A stretch of DNA of 64,000 bases from Nostoc sphaeroides (GTDB taxonomy: Bacteria; Cyanobacteriota; Cyanobacteriia; Cyanobacteriales; Nostocaceae), in the NCBI RefSeq assembly GCF_003443655.1, contig NZ_CP031941.1:3160501-3224500 (forward strand), in the 5' to 3' direction. Under the pieces are notes generated by a model, which had not been told where the DNA came from, did not search any database, and saw only the letters and a list, made by a program, of their open reading frames with translations. Positions 53,890 to 63,000 of the stretch are shown here, one piece after another (position 1 is the first letter of the stretch; the number at the start of each line of letters is the position of its first letter). The position numbers and the translations under genes are program-made.

Positions 53890-55079
53890 AGTTTTTTCCT
53901 AAGAATGACCAACAAATGAGTATCTTCCACAGTGAATTCCAGAGGTGGATTACCATTTTTTTGAAGCTCCTGCCGAGCATATTGAATTCCTACCCCAAAT
54001 TTCTGAACATAGCCAAGATTTTTCATCGCTTCGGCAAGGTGAGGATTTCGATAGTCTGTTATGCCTGGTTGTCCAAAGTTTTGCCGATTTACTTGACCAA
54101 AAGGGCCGCCAGGATTTTGAATTTCGATGCGATCGCTAAACCATGTAATTCTTACTGGCGCATTTGTTCCTTCATAAGTGCGATGCATAACGGCATTTCT
54201 TCCTAATTGTTGCAAGGCAACTATTGGATAGTCAGGCTGTCGCAACTCTATAGGTTGAGCAGTGATGTCTGTTGCCACTGAAATATGAACTTGAAAAGTT
54301 TCGTCCAGCATCCGCAACAAGTCTGGAAGCGGCCCGCCAATTTCTTTTTGATCTTTAATCGGGTCTGTTAACTCAATGCCATCAATGCGAAGAAATTGAA
54401 TATAGGCACTGGGAACGAATTGTCTAGGATCGTTACCCACAACTAGCACGCCCAAGATAGTTGGTTTAGGCAACAGATCAACTGTCGCAAAACGCATTGA
54501 TTGAAGTTGTTGTTCAACAGTGCGTTGATTTTCTTGAAGAATATCGTTTGCCAACGCAGAAGGCAAATAAACTCGACGAAAAATTTCTAAATCGAGGTCA
54601 TCTAAACTAGCTGATGATAAGGATCGTAAATCGAAAGGCAAGTCTTTTGAGCGTCTTTTTTCAGCTAAACGACGTTCCTCTTCTGCTGTAGCAGTAGCTC
54701 GACGGGGGCCAACTCTGATCCAAACACGTCCATTAAAGCGTACAGGTGGAGCATCTGATGGTTCTACAATTAAAACTGCTAGTTCACATCTGCCAATAGT
54801 CCGTTTTTGGACAATCATTGTAGGAAAAGGCAAAATGTTCCCATCAGACCGCATAGCTGAGAGTGTAAGTAAAAGCCTATCGTCTATAAAAAGGTTTGCA
54901 CAAATACCATTATCCTGAACCCCAATAAACAAGACTCCTGGTTTTTGGTGATTCGGTAAGTCATTGGCAAATGCACAAATAGCCTCGCAAAGCTTACCTT
55001 TATCAGAAATCGAAGCTTTCCGTTCAACCCGGTCTGATTCTAGGTCGTTCAGGAGAACTTCCAACTCCTGGTCATTCAT
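53886..55079 (-). CDS. AlbA_2 (Schlafen-like) DNA-binding protein with HATPase-type C-terminus
   Basis: A 397-residue protein of the COG2865 kind. N-terminal AlbA_2 domain: ESDRVERKAS, then VLFIGVQDNG and VWIRVGPRRATATAEEE. C-terminal HATPase_c_4-like region with QQLGRNAVMHRTY and IEIQNPGGPFG. A wHTH-like end follows. Usually called a putative transcriptional regulator or ATP-dependent DNA-binding protein. It starts 30 bp after the uvrA stop and overlaps the ParA-like gene, so uvrA transcription could run into this pair. Confidence 0.85.
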   Translation of the reverse strand: MNDQELEVLLNDLESDRVERKASISDKGKLCEAICAFANDLPNHQKPGVLFIGVQDNGICANLFIDDRLLLTLSAMRSDGNILPFPTMIVQKRTIGRCELAVLIVEPSDAPPVRFNGRVWIRVGPRRATATAEEERRLAEKRRSKDLPFDLRSLSSASLDDLDLEIFRRVYLPSALANDILQENQRTVEQQLQSMRFATVDLLPKPTILGVLVVGNDPRQFVPSAYIQFLRIDGIELTDPIKDQKEIGGPLPDLLRMLDETFQVHISVATDITAQPIELRQPDYPIVALQQLGRNAVMHRTYEGTNAPVRITWFSDRIEIQNPGGPFGQVNRQNFGQPGITDYRNPHLAEAMKNLGYVQKFGVGIQYARQELQKNGNPPLEFTVEDTHLLVILRKKL

Positions 55080-55109
55080 TCAGTTCTCCTTGGAAATACC
55101 TATTCGCCT

Positions 55110-58013
55110 CTATCTACTTTTCATAATAGTTGTATTTGCCGGATACTGTTTCAAAACCTGCTTTAAATATTGCCCAGTATAAGACCTGGGATTTTTTGCA
55201 ACTTCCTCCGGTGTACCCACAGCAATCAATTCTCCGCCTTTGTCGCCACCTTCTGGCCCCAAATCTATTACCCAGTCAGAACAACGAATTACATCTAAGT
55301 TGTGTTCAATTACTAATATTGAATTGCCTTTATCTACCAATCTTTGCAACACATCTAATAATTTGTGGACATCGTAAAAAGATAACCCTGTTGTCGGTTC
55401 ATCGATTAAATAAAGTGTCTTCCCGGTAGCGCGTCGAGATAGTTCTGTTGCCAATTTCACCCGTTGCGCTTCACCACCAGATAAGGTAGTCGCAGGTTGT
55501 CCTAATTGGACATAACCCAACCCGACATCAAATAAAGTTTGCAAACGCGCGATCGCTTTGGGTATATTCTGGAAAAAGTCTAAACTTTCCTCAACTGTCA
55601 TTCTCAAGACATCAGAAATTGACTTATCTTTATACTTCACTTGTAAAGTCTCGCGGTTGTATCTTGCACCTTTACAAATTTCGCATTGCACGTAAACATC
55701 TGGAAGAAAGTTCATTTCAATAACATTTACACCCTGTCCGCTACAAGCTTCGCAACGTCCACCTTTAACGTTGAAGGAAAATTGTCCAGGTTTGTAACCC
55801 CTAGCTTTGGCTTCTACTGTTTGGGAAAATACATCCCGAATGGCATCGAAAATTCCTGTGTAAGTTGCAGGGTTAGAACGTGGTGTGCGTCCAATGGGGG
55901 ATTGATCGATAACGATCGCTTTATCAATCGCATTCAATCCCTGAATTTTATCCAAATGTCTCGGTAAGGGAACTTTCTTAGTTAAATGGTGTTGCAGAGA
56001 TGGGTACAGTAACTCGTTAATCAGCGTAGATTTGCCAGAACCAGACACACCTGTGATGGAGACGAGTTTACCTAATGGAATGTCTACATCGATATTTTGT
56101 AAATTGTTGCGATGGGCATTTTTAATTCCCAAACTACGCCCATTTCCTTCTCGGCGTTCTGCTGGTGTGGTAATTACTCGTCTTCCCGATAAATACGCAC
56201 CTGTCAAGGAATCTTCTGCTGCTAATAATGTCTGAAAATCACCTTGGGCGATAATATTTCCGCCGTGGATTCCTGCACCAGGGCCAATATCAACTATATG
56301 GTTAGCTGCGCGAATTGTTTCTTCATCGTGTTCAACGACAATCAACGTATTACCCAAATCGCGCAATTTCGTTAAAGTTTTAAGCAACCTGCCATTATCT
56401 CGTTGATGCAAACCAATACTCGGTTCATCTAAAACGTAGAGAACTCCTGTTAATCCAGAACCAATTTGCGTTGCTAGACGAATTCGTTGGGCTTCGCCAC
56501 CAGAAAGGGTCATAGCGGGACGGTCAAGGGTGAGATAATCTAAACCTACATCTAACAAGAATTGCAATCTAGCTTTGATTTCTCTCAGAACTAAATCAGC
56601 AATTTGTAACTGGCGATCGCTCAACTTAAATTGCTCAATTCTCTCCCGACAATCCCGAATTGATACGGTAGTCAATTCTAAAATTCCATATTGTCCCAAC
56701 TTCACCGCCAAGGCTTCCGGTTTTAACCGTTTTCCCTGACAAACCTCACACGGTTGATCGATTAAATACTGTTCTAATTTTTGCTTAACTAATTCAGATC
56801 CACCCTCATATTGCCGTTGCAAAATTGGAATAGCACCTTTAAAACTCTGCTTTCTTTGTGCTTCTGCGGCTCGTTCATCTTTCTCACCAAACAAAATAAT
56901 TTGCTGCTGTTCTTCTGTTAGCTTGCTCCAATTTGTCTGTAACTCAAACCCATAAATCTGTCCGACGCTATAGAGTAATTCCAGATAATAAGAATTATCT
57001 TTTTCTGACCAAGGCGCGATCGCAGCATAAACTGGCGCTTCCCAGTCGGGTACGATCAAGTCTGGCGAAAATCTTCTTAAAGTCCCGATGCCATGACAGT
57101 GCGGACAAGCACCATAAGGTGAGTTAAACGAAAACAATCGCGGTGATAATTCTTCCATTACCGCGCCATGTTCTGGACAGGCAAAGTTTTCCGAAAATAC
57201 TAATTCTTCTTCTTTTTCTTGTCCGTCGTCACCAAGCACACTCACCAGGATGGCTGCAATACCACCCGATTGCTTAAGACACGTAGACAGGGAATCAACC
57301 AAACGCTCTTGAATATCAGCTTTTTTCACCAAGCGGTCAATTACCACTTCGATGGTGTGAGTAAAATTTTTATCCAATTCAATTGAATCTGACAGTTCAC
57401 GGATCTCGCCATTGATCCGCACGCGGACAAAACCTTGAGAAGCAAGACTTGACAAAAGCTTACGATGTGTGCCTTTTTTACCCCTGACAACAGGTGCAAG
57501 AATTTGGAAGCGGGTGCGATCTGGTAATTCCATGATGCGATCGCACATCTCATCGATTGTCTGGGGGGCAATACAGCGATCGCATATCGGACAATGGGGT
57601 TCGCCAGCCCGACCAAATAACAGCCGCAAATAGTCGTAAATCTCTGTCACCGTACCCACAGTGGAACGGGGGTTATGAGAGGTTGATTTTTGGTCAATAG
57701 AAATTGCTGGGCTTAAGCCTTCAATGGCTTCTACATCCGGCTTATCCAGTTGTCCTAAAAATTGTCGGGCGTAGGCGCTGAGGGATTCCACATAGCGACG
57801 TTGCCCTTCAGCGAAAATGGTATCAAAGGCTAGGGAAGACTTACCAGAGCCAGAAACGCCAGTGAATACGATTAGGCGATCGCGTGGCAATTCTAAGTCA
57901 ATATTTTTCAGATTATGCTGCCTAGCACCCCGAATCCGAATGGTATTCTGGCTGTTGTGGCTGGGGTTGGGAAGATGGCCATTCAAGGATGCTGCTAGCT
58001 GTTGGTCTGACAT
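55110..58013 (-). CDS. uvrA: Excinuclease ABC subunit A
   Basis: A 967-residue UvrA, the DNA-damage recognition ATPase of nucleotide excision repair. First Walker A GVSGSGKSSLAFDT near residue 52 and second GVSGSGKSTL near residue 650; two LSGGEAQR ABC signatures. Zinc-binding regions CPICDRC, CPHCHGIG and CEACSGQG with CEICKGARYN. The length is normal. Upstream on the plus strand is a Uma2 gene; downstream, only 30 bp away, the AlbA_2-ParA pair. No SOS box recognised. Confidence 0.97.
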   Translation of the reverse strand: MSDQQLAASLNGHLPNPSHNSQNTIRIRGARQHNLKNIDLELPRDRLIVFTGVSGSGKSSLAFDTIFAEGQRRYVESLSAYARQFLGQLDKPDVEAIEGLSPAISIDQKSTSHNPRSTVGTVTEIYDYLRLLFGRAGEPHCPICDRCIAPQTIDEMCDRIMELPDRTRFQILAPVVRGKKGTHRKLLSSLASQGFVRVRINGEIRELSDSIELDKNFTHTIEVVIDRLVKKADIQERLVDSLSTCLKQSGGIAAILVSVLGDDGQEKEEELVFSENFACPEHGAVMEELSPRLFSFNSPYGACPHCHGIGTLRRFSPDLIVPDWEAPVYAAIAPWSEKDNSYYLELLYSVGQIYGFELQTNWSKLTEEQQQIILFGEKDERAAEAQRKQSFKGAIPILQRQYEGGSELVKQKLEQYLIDQPCEVCQGKRLKPEALAVKLGQYGILELTTVSIRDCRERIEQFKLSDRQLQIADLVLREIKARLQFLLDVGLDYLTLDRPAMTLSGGEAQRIRLATQIGSGLTGVLYVLDEPSIGLHQRDNGRLLKTLTKLRDLGNTLIVVEHDEETIRAANHIVDIGPGAGIHGGNIIAQGDFQTLLAAEDSLTGAYLSGRRVITTPAERREGNGRSLGIKNAHRNNLQNIDVDIPLGKLVSITGVSGSGKSTLINELLYPSLQHHLTKKVPLPRHLDKIQGLNAIDKAIVIDQSPIGRTPRSNPATYTGIFDAIRDVFSQTVEAKARGYKPGQFSFNVKGGRCEACSGQGVNVIEMNFLPDVYVQCEICKGARYNRETLQVKYKDKSISDVLRMTVEESLDFFQNIPKAIARLQTLFDVGLGYVQLGQPATTLSGGEAQRVKLATELSRRATGKTLYLIDEPTTGLSFYDVHKLLDVLQRLVDKGNSILVIEHNLDVIRCSDWVIDLGPEGGDKGGELIAVGTPEEVAKNPRSYTGQYLKQVLKQYPANTTIMKSR

Positions 58014-58195
58014 ATTGGGCGGCGAAGAAGGAGTTTCTTATGAAACAGTCCTTAATAATACTATCTTTAATCGGTTTATTGTAGAACAATAGTACTGTTT
58101 TAGAGAGTTATCATTCCAGATTCATGCCGCAGACATACTTAAGAGTCTGCTAATTTGGAAGCATCCCGATTAAATATCCTTCTGAGGGCGAAGCT

Positions 58196-58942
58196 ATGGT
58201 ATCGCAAATCCAACCGCCGACCCAGCCAGAGGTCATCTACCCAGATAATGACGGACAACCAATTGCTAACAGTACCATACAGTTTGGCTGGATTGTAGAA
58301 ATTAAGCAGAATCTAGATTGGCTATTTGCCGACGATCCAAATGTATTTGTCGCCGGAGATTTGTTTTGGTATCCGGTAGAGGGACGCAACAAAATTGTTA
58401 ATGCCCCAGATGTGCTGGTGGTATTAGGTAGACCAAAAGGCGATCGCCTTTGCTACCAACAATGGAAAGAGGAGGGAATTGCACCGCAAGTGGTGTTTGA
58501 AATTCTTTCTCCCAGCAACACCCAAACTGAAATGGACAAGAAATTACTTTTCTATGACCGCTATGGCGTGGAAGAGTATTACATTTACGATCCTGAGAAA
58601 AATAATTTGTGTGGATGGTTGCGTAGTGAAGACGGTTTAGATGTCATCCCCCAAATGGAAGATTGGGTGAGTCCTCGTTTAAAAATTCGGTTTGTTCCAT
58701 CATCAGAGGGTTTACAGCTTTATCGCCCTGATGGAGAACGGTTTTTAACTTATACAGAAATTTCTCGCAACGCCGAACAAGAAAGGCAACGGGCTGAACA
58801 AGAACGACAACGGGCGGAACGGGCTGAACTTGCCAGAAGAGATGCCATACCCCGATTATTGCAAATGAATTTGAGCATCGAACAGATTGCCCAAGCTTTA
58901 GCATTGTCAGTGGAAGAAGTGCGAACCCTTGCTCAGGAGTAA
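58196..58942 (+). CDS. Uma2 family (DUF820) protein with coiled coil and HTH-like tail
   Basis: A 248-residue Uma2 protein. Core motifs VNAPDVLVVLGRPKGDR and PQVVFEILSPSNTQTEM, then LFYDRYGVEEYYIYDP. A Glu/Gln/Arg repeat coiled coil at about residues 195-215 (EQERQRAEQERQRAE) precedes MNLSIEQIAQALALSVEEV, which looks like a helix-turn-helix of the kind found at the end of many Uma2 proteins. Divergent from uvrA. Confidence 0.88.
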   Translation: MVSQIQPPTQPEVIYPDNDGQPIANSTIQFGWIVEIKQNLDWLFADDPNVFVAGDLFWYPVEGRNKIVNAPDVLVVLGRPKGDRLCYQQWKEEGIAPQVVFEILSPSNTQTEMDKKLLFYDRYGVEEYYIYDPEKNNLCGWLRSEDGLDVIPQMEDWVSPRLKIRFVPSSEGLQLYRPDGERFLTYTEISRNAEQERQRAEQERQRAERAELARRDAIPRLLQMNLSIEQIAQALALSVEEVRTLAQE

Positions 58943-59005
58943 CGCCGTGTGCAATTTTTTAATCGGGTTATTAGAAATTGAATTTGTACTTGAGATATTC
59001 TGATT

Positions 59006-59713
59006 ATGCTAGCCAATGCAGCCACCCATAATGTCACCTGGGAAAAGTTACCTGATGATTTTGTTTTAGACAACGAGCCAGTGGATAACATTAATCAGCC
59101 ACTCTTGGCTGCTGCTTTAACAGAAAGCTTGGAACTTGCCAGCAGACTACCCGCCGATGCTTTAACCATCACTAATTACGGTATCTGCGCCACCTTGAAT
59201 AATCGATTTGTAGTCAAAGCACCAGATTGGGGTTATGTACCATCAATTCGAGTCTCACGAGAAGAAGTGAAGCGCAGTTATACGCCACGACTTCAAGGTG
59301 ATATTCCCGTAATTGTGATGGAATTTCTCTCAGATACCGAAGGTGGAGAGTATTCGAGTAAACCGACCTATCCCCCAGGTAAATGGTTTTATTATGAGCA
59401 GATTTTACAAGTGCCAAACTATGCCATTTTTGAACCAGATAGCGGAGTGTTAGAAGTTTATCGGCGAGATGATTTAGGATATTATCAACTGCAAACACCA
59501 GATGCAAATAATCGTCACTGGATTGCCGAAATGAATTTGTTTTTAAGCGTATGGCAAGGAAGCCGAGAAAACCGCACAGGTTATTGGTTACGTTGGTGGG
59601 ATGATAACGGCGAATTATTACTGTGGGGTTTGGAGTTAGCAGCAAAAGAACGCCAGCGTGCAGAGAGATTAGCTGCTCAGTTAAAAGCGCTGGGAGTGGA
59701 ACCTGAGGTTTAA
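59006..59713 (+). CDS. Uma2 family (DUF820) protein
   Basis: A 235-residue Uma2 protein. Motifs: VKAPDWGYVPSIRVSREE and IPVIVMEFLSDTEGGEYS, and YYEQILQVPNYAIFEPDSG. The C-terminus is a short coiled coil (LAAKERQRAERLAAQLKAL). It is 63 bp downstream of the previous Uma2 gene in the same direction, probably one transcript, and the stop is next to a 42-bp tandem repeat. Confidence 0.85.
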   Translation: MLANAATHNVTWEKLPDDFVLDNEPVDNINQPLLAAALTESLELASRLPADALTITNYGICATLNNRFVVKAPDWGYVPSIRVSREEVKRSYTPRLQGDIPVIVMEFLSDTEGGEYSSKPTYPPGKWFYYEQILQVPNYAIFEPDSGVLEVYRRDDLGYYQLQTPDANNRHWIAEMNLFLSVWQGSRENRTGYWLRWWDDNGELLLWGLELAAKERQRAERLAAQLKALGVEPEV

Positions 59714-59722
59714 CTCCCAACT

Positions 59723-59974
59723 TCGACCTTTTTGCTCGGCGATTCGTGTTCGGAACTCGGAACTTCAGCCTTTTTGCTCGGCGATTCGTGTTCGGAACTC
59801 GGAACTTCAGCCTTTTTGCTCGGCGATTCGTGTTCGGAACTCGGAACTTCGACCTTTTTGCTCGGACATTGGTGTTCGGAACTCGGAACTTTGACCTTTT
59901 TGCTCGGACATTGGTGTTCGGAACTCGGAACTTTGACCTTTTTGCTCGGTCATTGGTGTTCGGAACTCGAAACA
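59723..59974. repeat. 42-bp tandem repeat, six copies
   Basis: Unit of 42 bp containing CTTTTTGCTCGG and GTTCGGAACTCGGAACTT. Copies are spaced exactly 42 bp (poly-T starts near 59729, 59771, 59813, 59855, 59897, 59939). Two subtypes exist: GGCGATTCGTG in copies 1-3 and GGACATTGGTG or GGTCATTGGTG in 4-6. Because 42 is a multiple of three, several frames stay open, but none shows signs of being a gene. Confidence 0.9.
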
Positions 59975-59986
59975 CCGAGTTTATAA

Positions 59987-60022
59987 CTGCGATGCCTACG
60001 ACGGGCTACGCCTACGCCTTTG
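59987..60022. repeat. Dispersed GCCTACG-type repeat
   Basis: GCGATGCCTACGACGGGCTA followed by CGCCTACGCC. Inverted relative to the repeats at 21163-21190 and 38261-38288. Confidence 0.6.
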
Positions 60023-60065
60023 GCTCTACAGTTAAACTTAGCATTACAGCAGCCTCGCTTGCTTA

Positions 60066-63000
60066 TCACTTCTTTTTGCAAAGCTGCTTATCACTATCAC
60101 TCAAATTAGGCGCATAAATTAAATAGTTATGCAACCACCGACAACCCCGTGCTAGTAATTGCTCCAAGCTTTCCACATTCCACGCATAAATAGAGACAAC
60201 CAGCCCTGTTTTGTCAACGGAGGCGATGAGGATACGCTGTCCGTCCGGGCTAAAACTGGCACTTATGACAGAATTTTCATGCCCCTGAAACTTGGCAATT
60301 TCCTTGCCCTGTAAGTCCCACAGCCGCGCTGTATTGTCATATGAGGCGGTGAGGATGCGCTGCCCGTCCGGGCTAAAACTGGCACTTGTGACATAACTCT
60401 CATGCCCCTGAAACTTGGCAATTTCCTTGCCCTGTAAGTCCCACAGCCGCGCTGTATTGTCATATGAGGCGGTGAGGATGCGCTGCCCGTCCGGGCTAAA
60501 ACTGGCACTTGTGACATAACTCTCATGCCCCTGAAACTTGGCAATTTCCTTGCCCTGTAAGTCCCACAGCCGCGCTGTCTTGTCCGAGGAGGCGGTGAGG
60601 ATGCGCTGCCCGTCCGGGCTAAAACTGGCACTTGTGACCCAATCCTCATGCCCCTGAAACTTGGCAATTTCCTTGCCCTGTAAGTCCCACAGCCGCGCTG
60701 TCTTCTCATATGAGGCGGTGAGGATGCGCTGCCCGTCCGGGCTAAAACTGGCACTTGTGACATCACTCTCATGCCCCTGAAACTTGGCAATTTCCTTGCC
60801 CTGTAAGTCCCACAGCCGCGCTGTCTTGTCCAAAGAGGCGGTGAGGATGCGCTGCCCGTCCGGGCTAAAACTGGCACTTCTGACATAACTCTCATGCCCC
60901 TGAAACTTGGCAATTTCCTTGCCCTGTAAGTCCCACAGCCGCGCTGTCTTGTCATCAGAGGCGGTGAGGATGCGCTGCCCGTCCGGGCTAAAACTGGCAC
61001 TTGTGACATCACTCTCATGCCCCTGAAACTTGGCAATTTCCTTGCCCTGTAAGTCCCACAGCCGCGCTGTCTTGTCATCAGAGGCGGTGAGGATGCGCTG
61101 CCCGTCCGGGCTAAAACTGGCACTTGTGACATAACTCTCATGCCCCTGAAACTTGGCAATTTCCTTGCCCTGTAAGTCCCACAGCCGCGCTGTCTTGTCC
61201 GAGGAGGCGGTGAGGATGCGCTGCCCGTCCGGGCTAAAACTGGCACTTCTGACATAACTCTCATGCCCCTGAAACTTGGCAATTTCCTTGCCCTGTAAGT
61301 CCCACAGCCGCGCTGTCTTGTCCGAGGAGGCGGTGAGGATGCGCTGCCCGTCCGGGCTAAAACTGGCACTTGTGACCCAATCCTCATGCCCCTGAAACTT
61401 GGCAATTTCCTTGCCCTGTAAGTCCCACAGCCGCGCTGTCTTGTCATCAGAGGCGGTGAGGATGCGCTGCCCGTCCGGGCTAAAACTGGCACTTGTGACC
61501 CAATCCTCATGCCCCTGAAACTTGGCAATTTCCTTGCCCTGTAAGTCCCACAGCCGCGCTGTCTTGTCATCAGAGGCGGTGAGGATGCGCTGCCCGTCCG
61601 GGCTAAAACTGGCACTTCTGACCCAATCCTCATGCCCCTGAAACTTGGCAATTTCCTTGCCCTGTAAGTCCCACAGCCGCGCTGTCTTGTCATCAGAGGC
61701 GGTGAGGATGCGCTGCCCGTCCGGGCTAAAACTGGCACTTGTGACCCAATCCTCATGCCCCTGAAACTTGGCAATTTCCTTGCCCTGTAAGTCCCACAGC
61801 CGCGCTGTCTTGTCATCAGAGGCGGTGAGGATGCGCTGCCCGTCCGGGCTAAAACTGGCACTTGTGACCCAATCCTCATGCCCCTGAAACTTGGCAATTT
61901 CCTTGCCCTGTAAGTCCCACAGCCGCGCTGTCTTGTCATCAGAGGCGGTGAGGATGCGCTGCCCGTCCGGGCTAAAACTGGCACTTCTGACATAACTCTC
62001 ATGCCCGGCCATGACTGTAAATCCCTGCACTTTATCCAAAATCGTCTGTAAAGCCAACACAGGGCTAGCAGCTGGGTAGTCCTGGAGTTGTTTAATTCCC
62101 TGCTTGTCTATTAAACTTTTTAACTCTCTGCCATCCCCCATCGCCGCCAGCAAAGCCCCCAGCTGATTAAACTGAAAGCGGTTGATATTCGCTACTCCTG
62201 ACCGTTCCAGCCGCGTAGCTGCTACTGCAACTTTTTGGGCTGTTTCCGTCTTTCGCAGGTCAGCTTGAGCCTGTTTTACCCGTTCCTGCGCCTGCTGTTG
62301 TTTTGTTTCGGCAGTTTTTAACCCCGCTAAAGCCTTTCGCTGTTGTTTTTTTGCTTGTTGCACCTCATTTTGTGCCTTTCCTACTTGTTCTCGCGCCTGA
62401 TTTTCCTTGTCTTTGGCTTGTGCTAGTTTTTGGTTTGTTGCAGCTAGTTGTTCCTTGGCAGTTTGCTGTTGCTTTTTTAAATTAGCCTCAGCATCCACTA
62501 GCTTTTTTTGTGCATTAGTCAGCTTTTTATTAGCATTGGCAATTCGCTGCTGTGCCGTTATTAGTTCTTGCTCTCTCTGTCCTTTCTCACTATCAAATCT
62601 CTTCAGTTGATTTTCTGCCGAAGCCAGTTGTTGATTACTCTTGCTTGCTAATACTCCTAACCCAATCGCAGCTACCGCAGAAATAAACAACAAAACCCAA
62701 GCAATTAAAACTGTCTGTCTGGCTTTTTGATTAGCTGCGGTTAAAATTTCTTGTTCTTTCTTGGCTAACTCTAAATTTCTCTCAACCTCTAATCTTTCTA
62801 ACTCTTGGCTAGCATCCAAAAATCGGTCATCGACATCAGTCAAACTTTTACCAATTCGCCAAACCAAAGCCTCTTGTAACGCTTTTCCCCGCAACAACCG
62901 CGATTCATCTTGAAAATCAGCAGCGACCCAAGCATTAAAAGCATCAGAATATGGACGCAACCTAGCTAAAATATTTTCAGACCATTCCCACTTAAACACC

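Noticed and set aside
59214-59975. 253-residue minus-strand frame and the plus-strand repeats frames at 59732-60117
   Set aside because: They cover the 42-bp tandem repeat and the antisense of a Uma2 gene; no family pattern.
60263-62002. 579-residue second open frame inside the WD40 array
   Set aside because: The 123-bp unit is divisible by three and happens to lack stops in this frame, so it stays open through all units; the WD40 frame is the one with protein-family identity.
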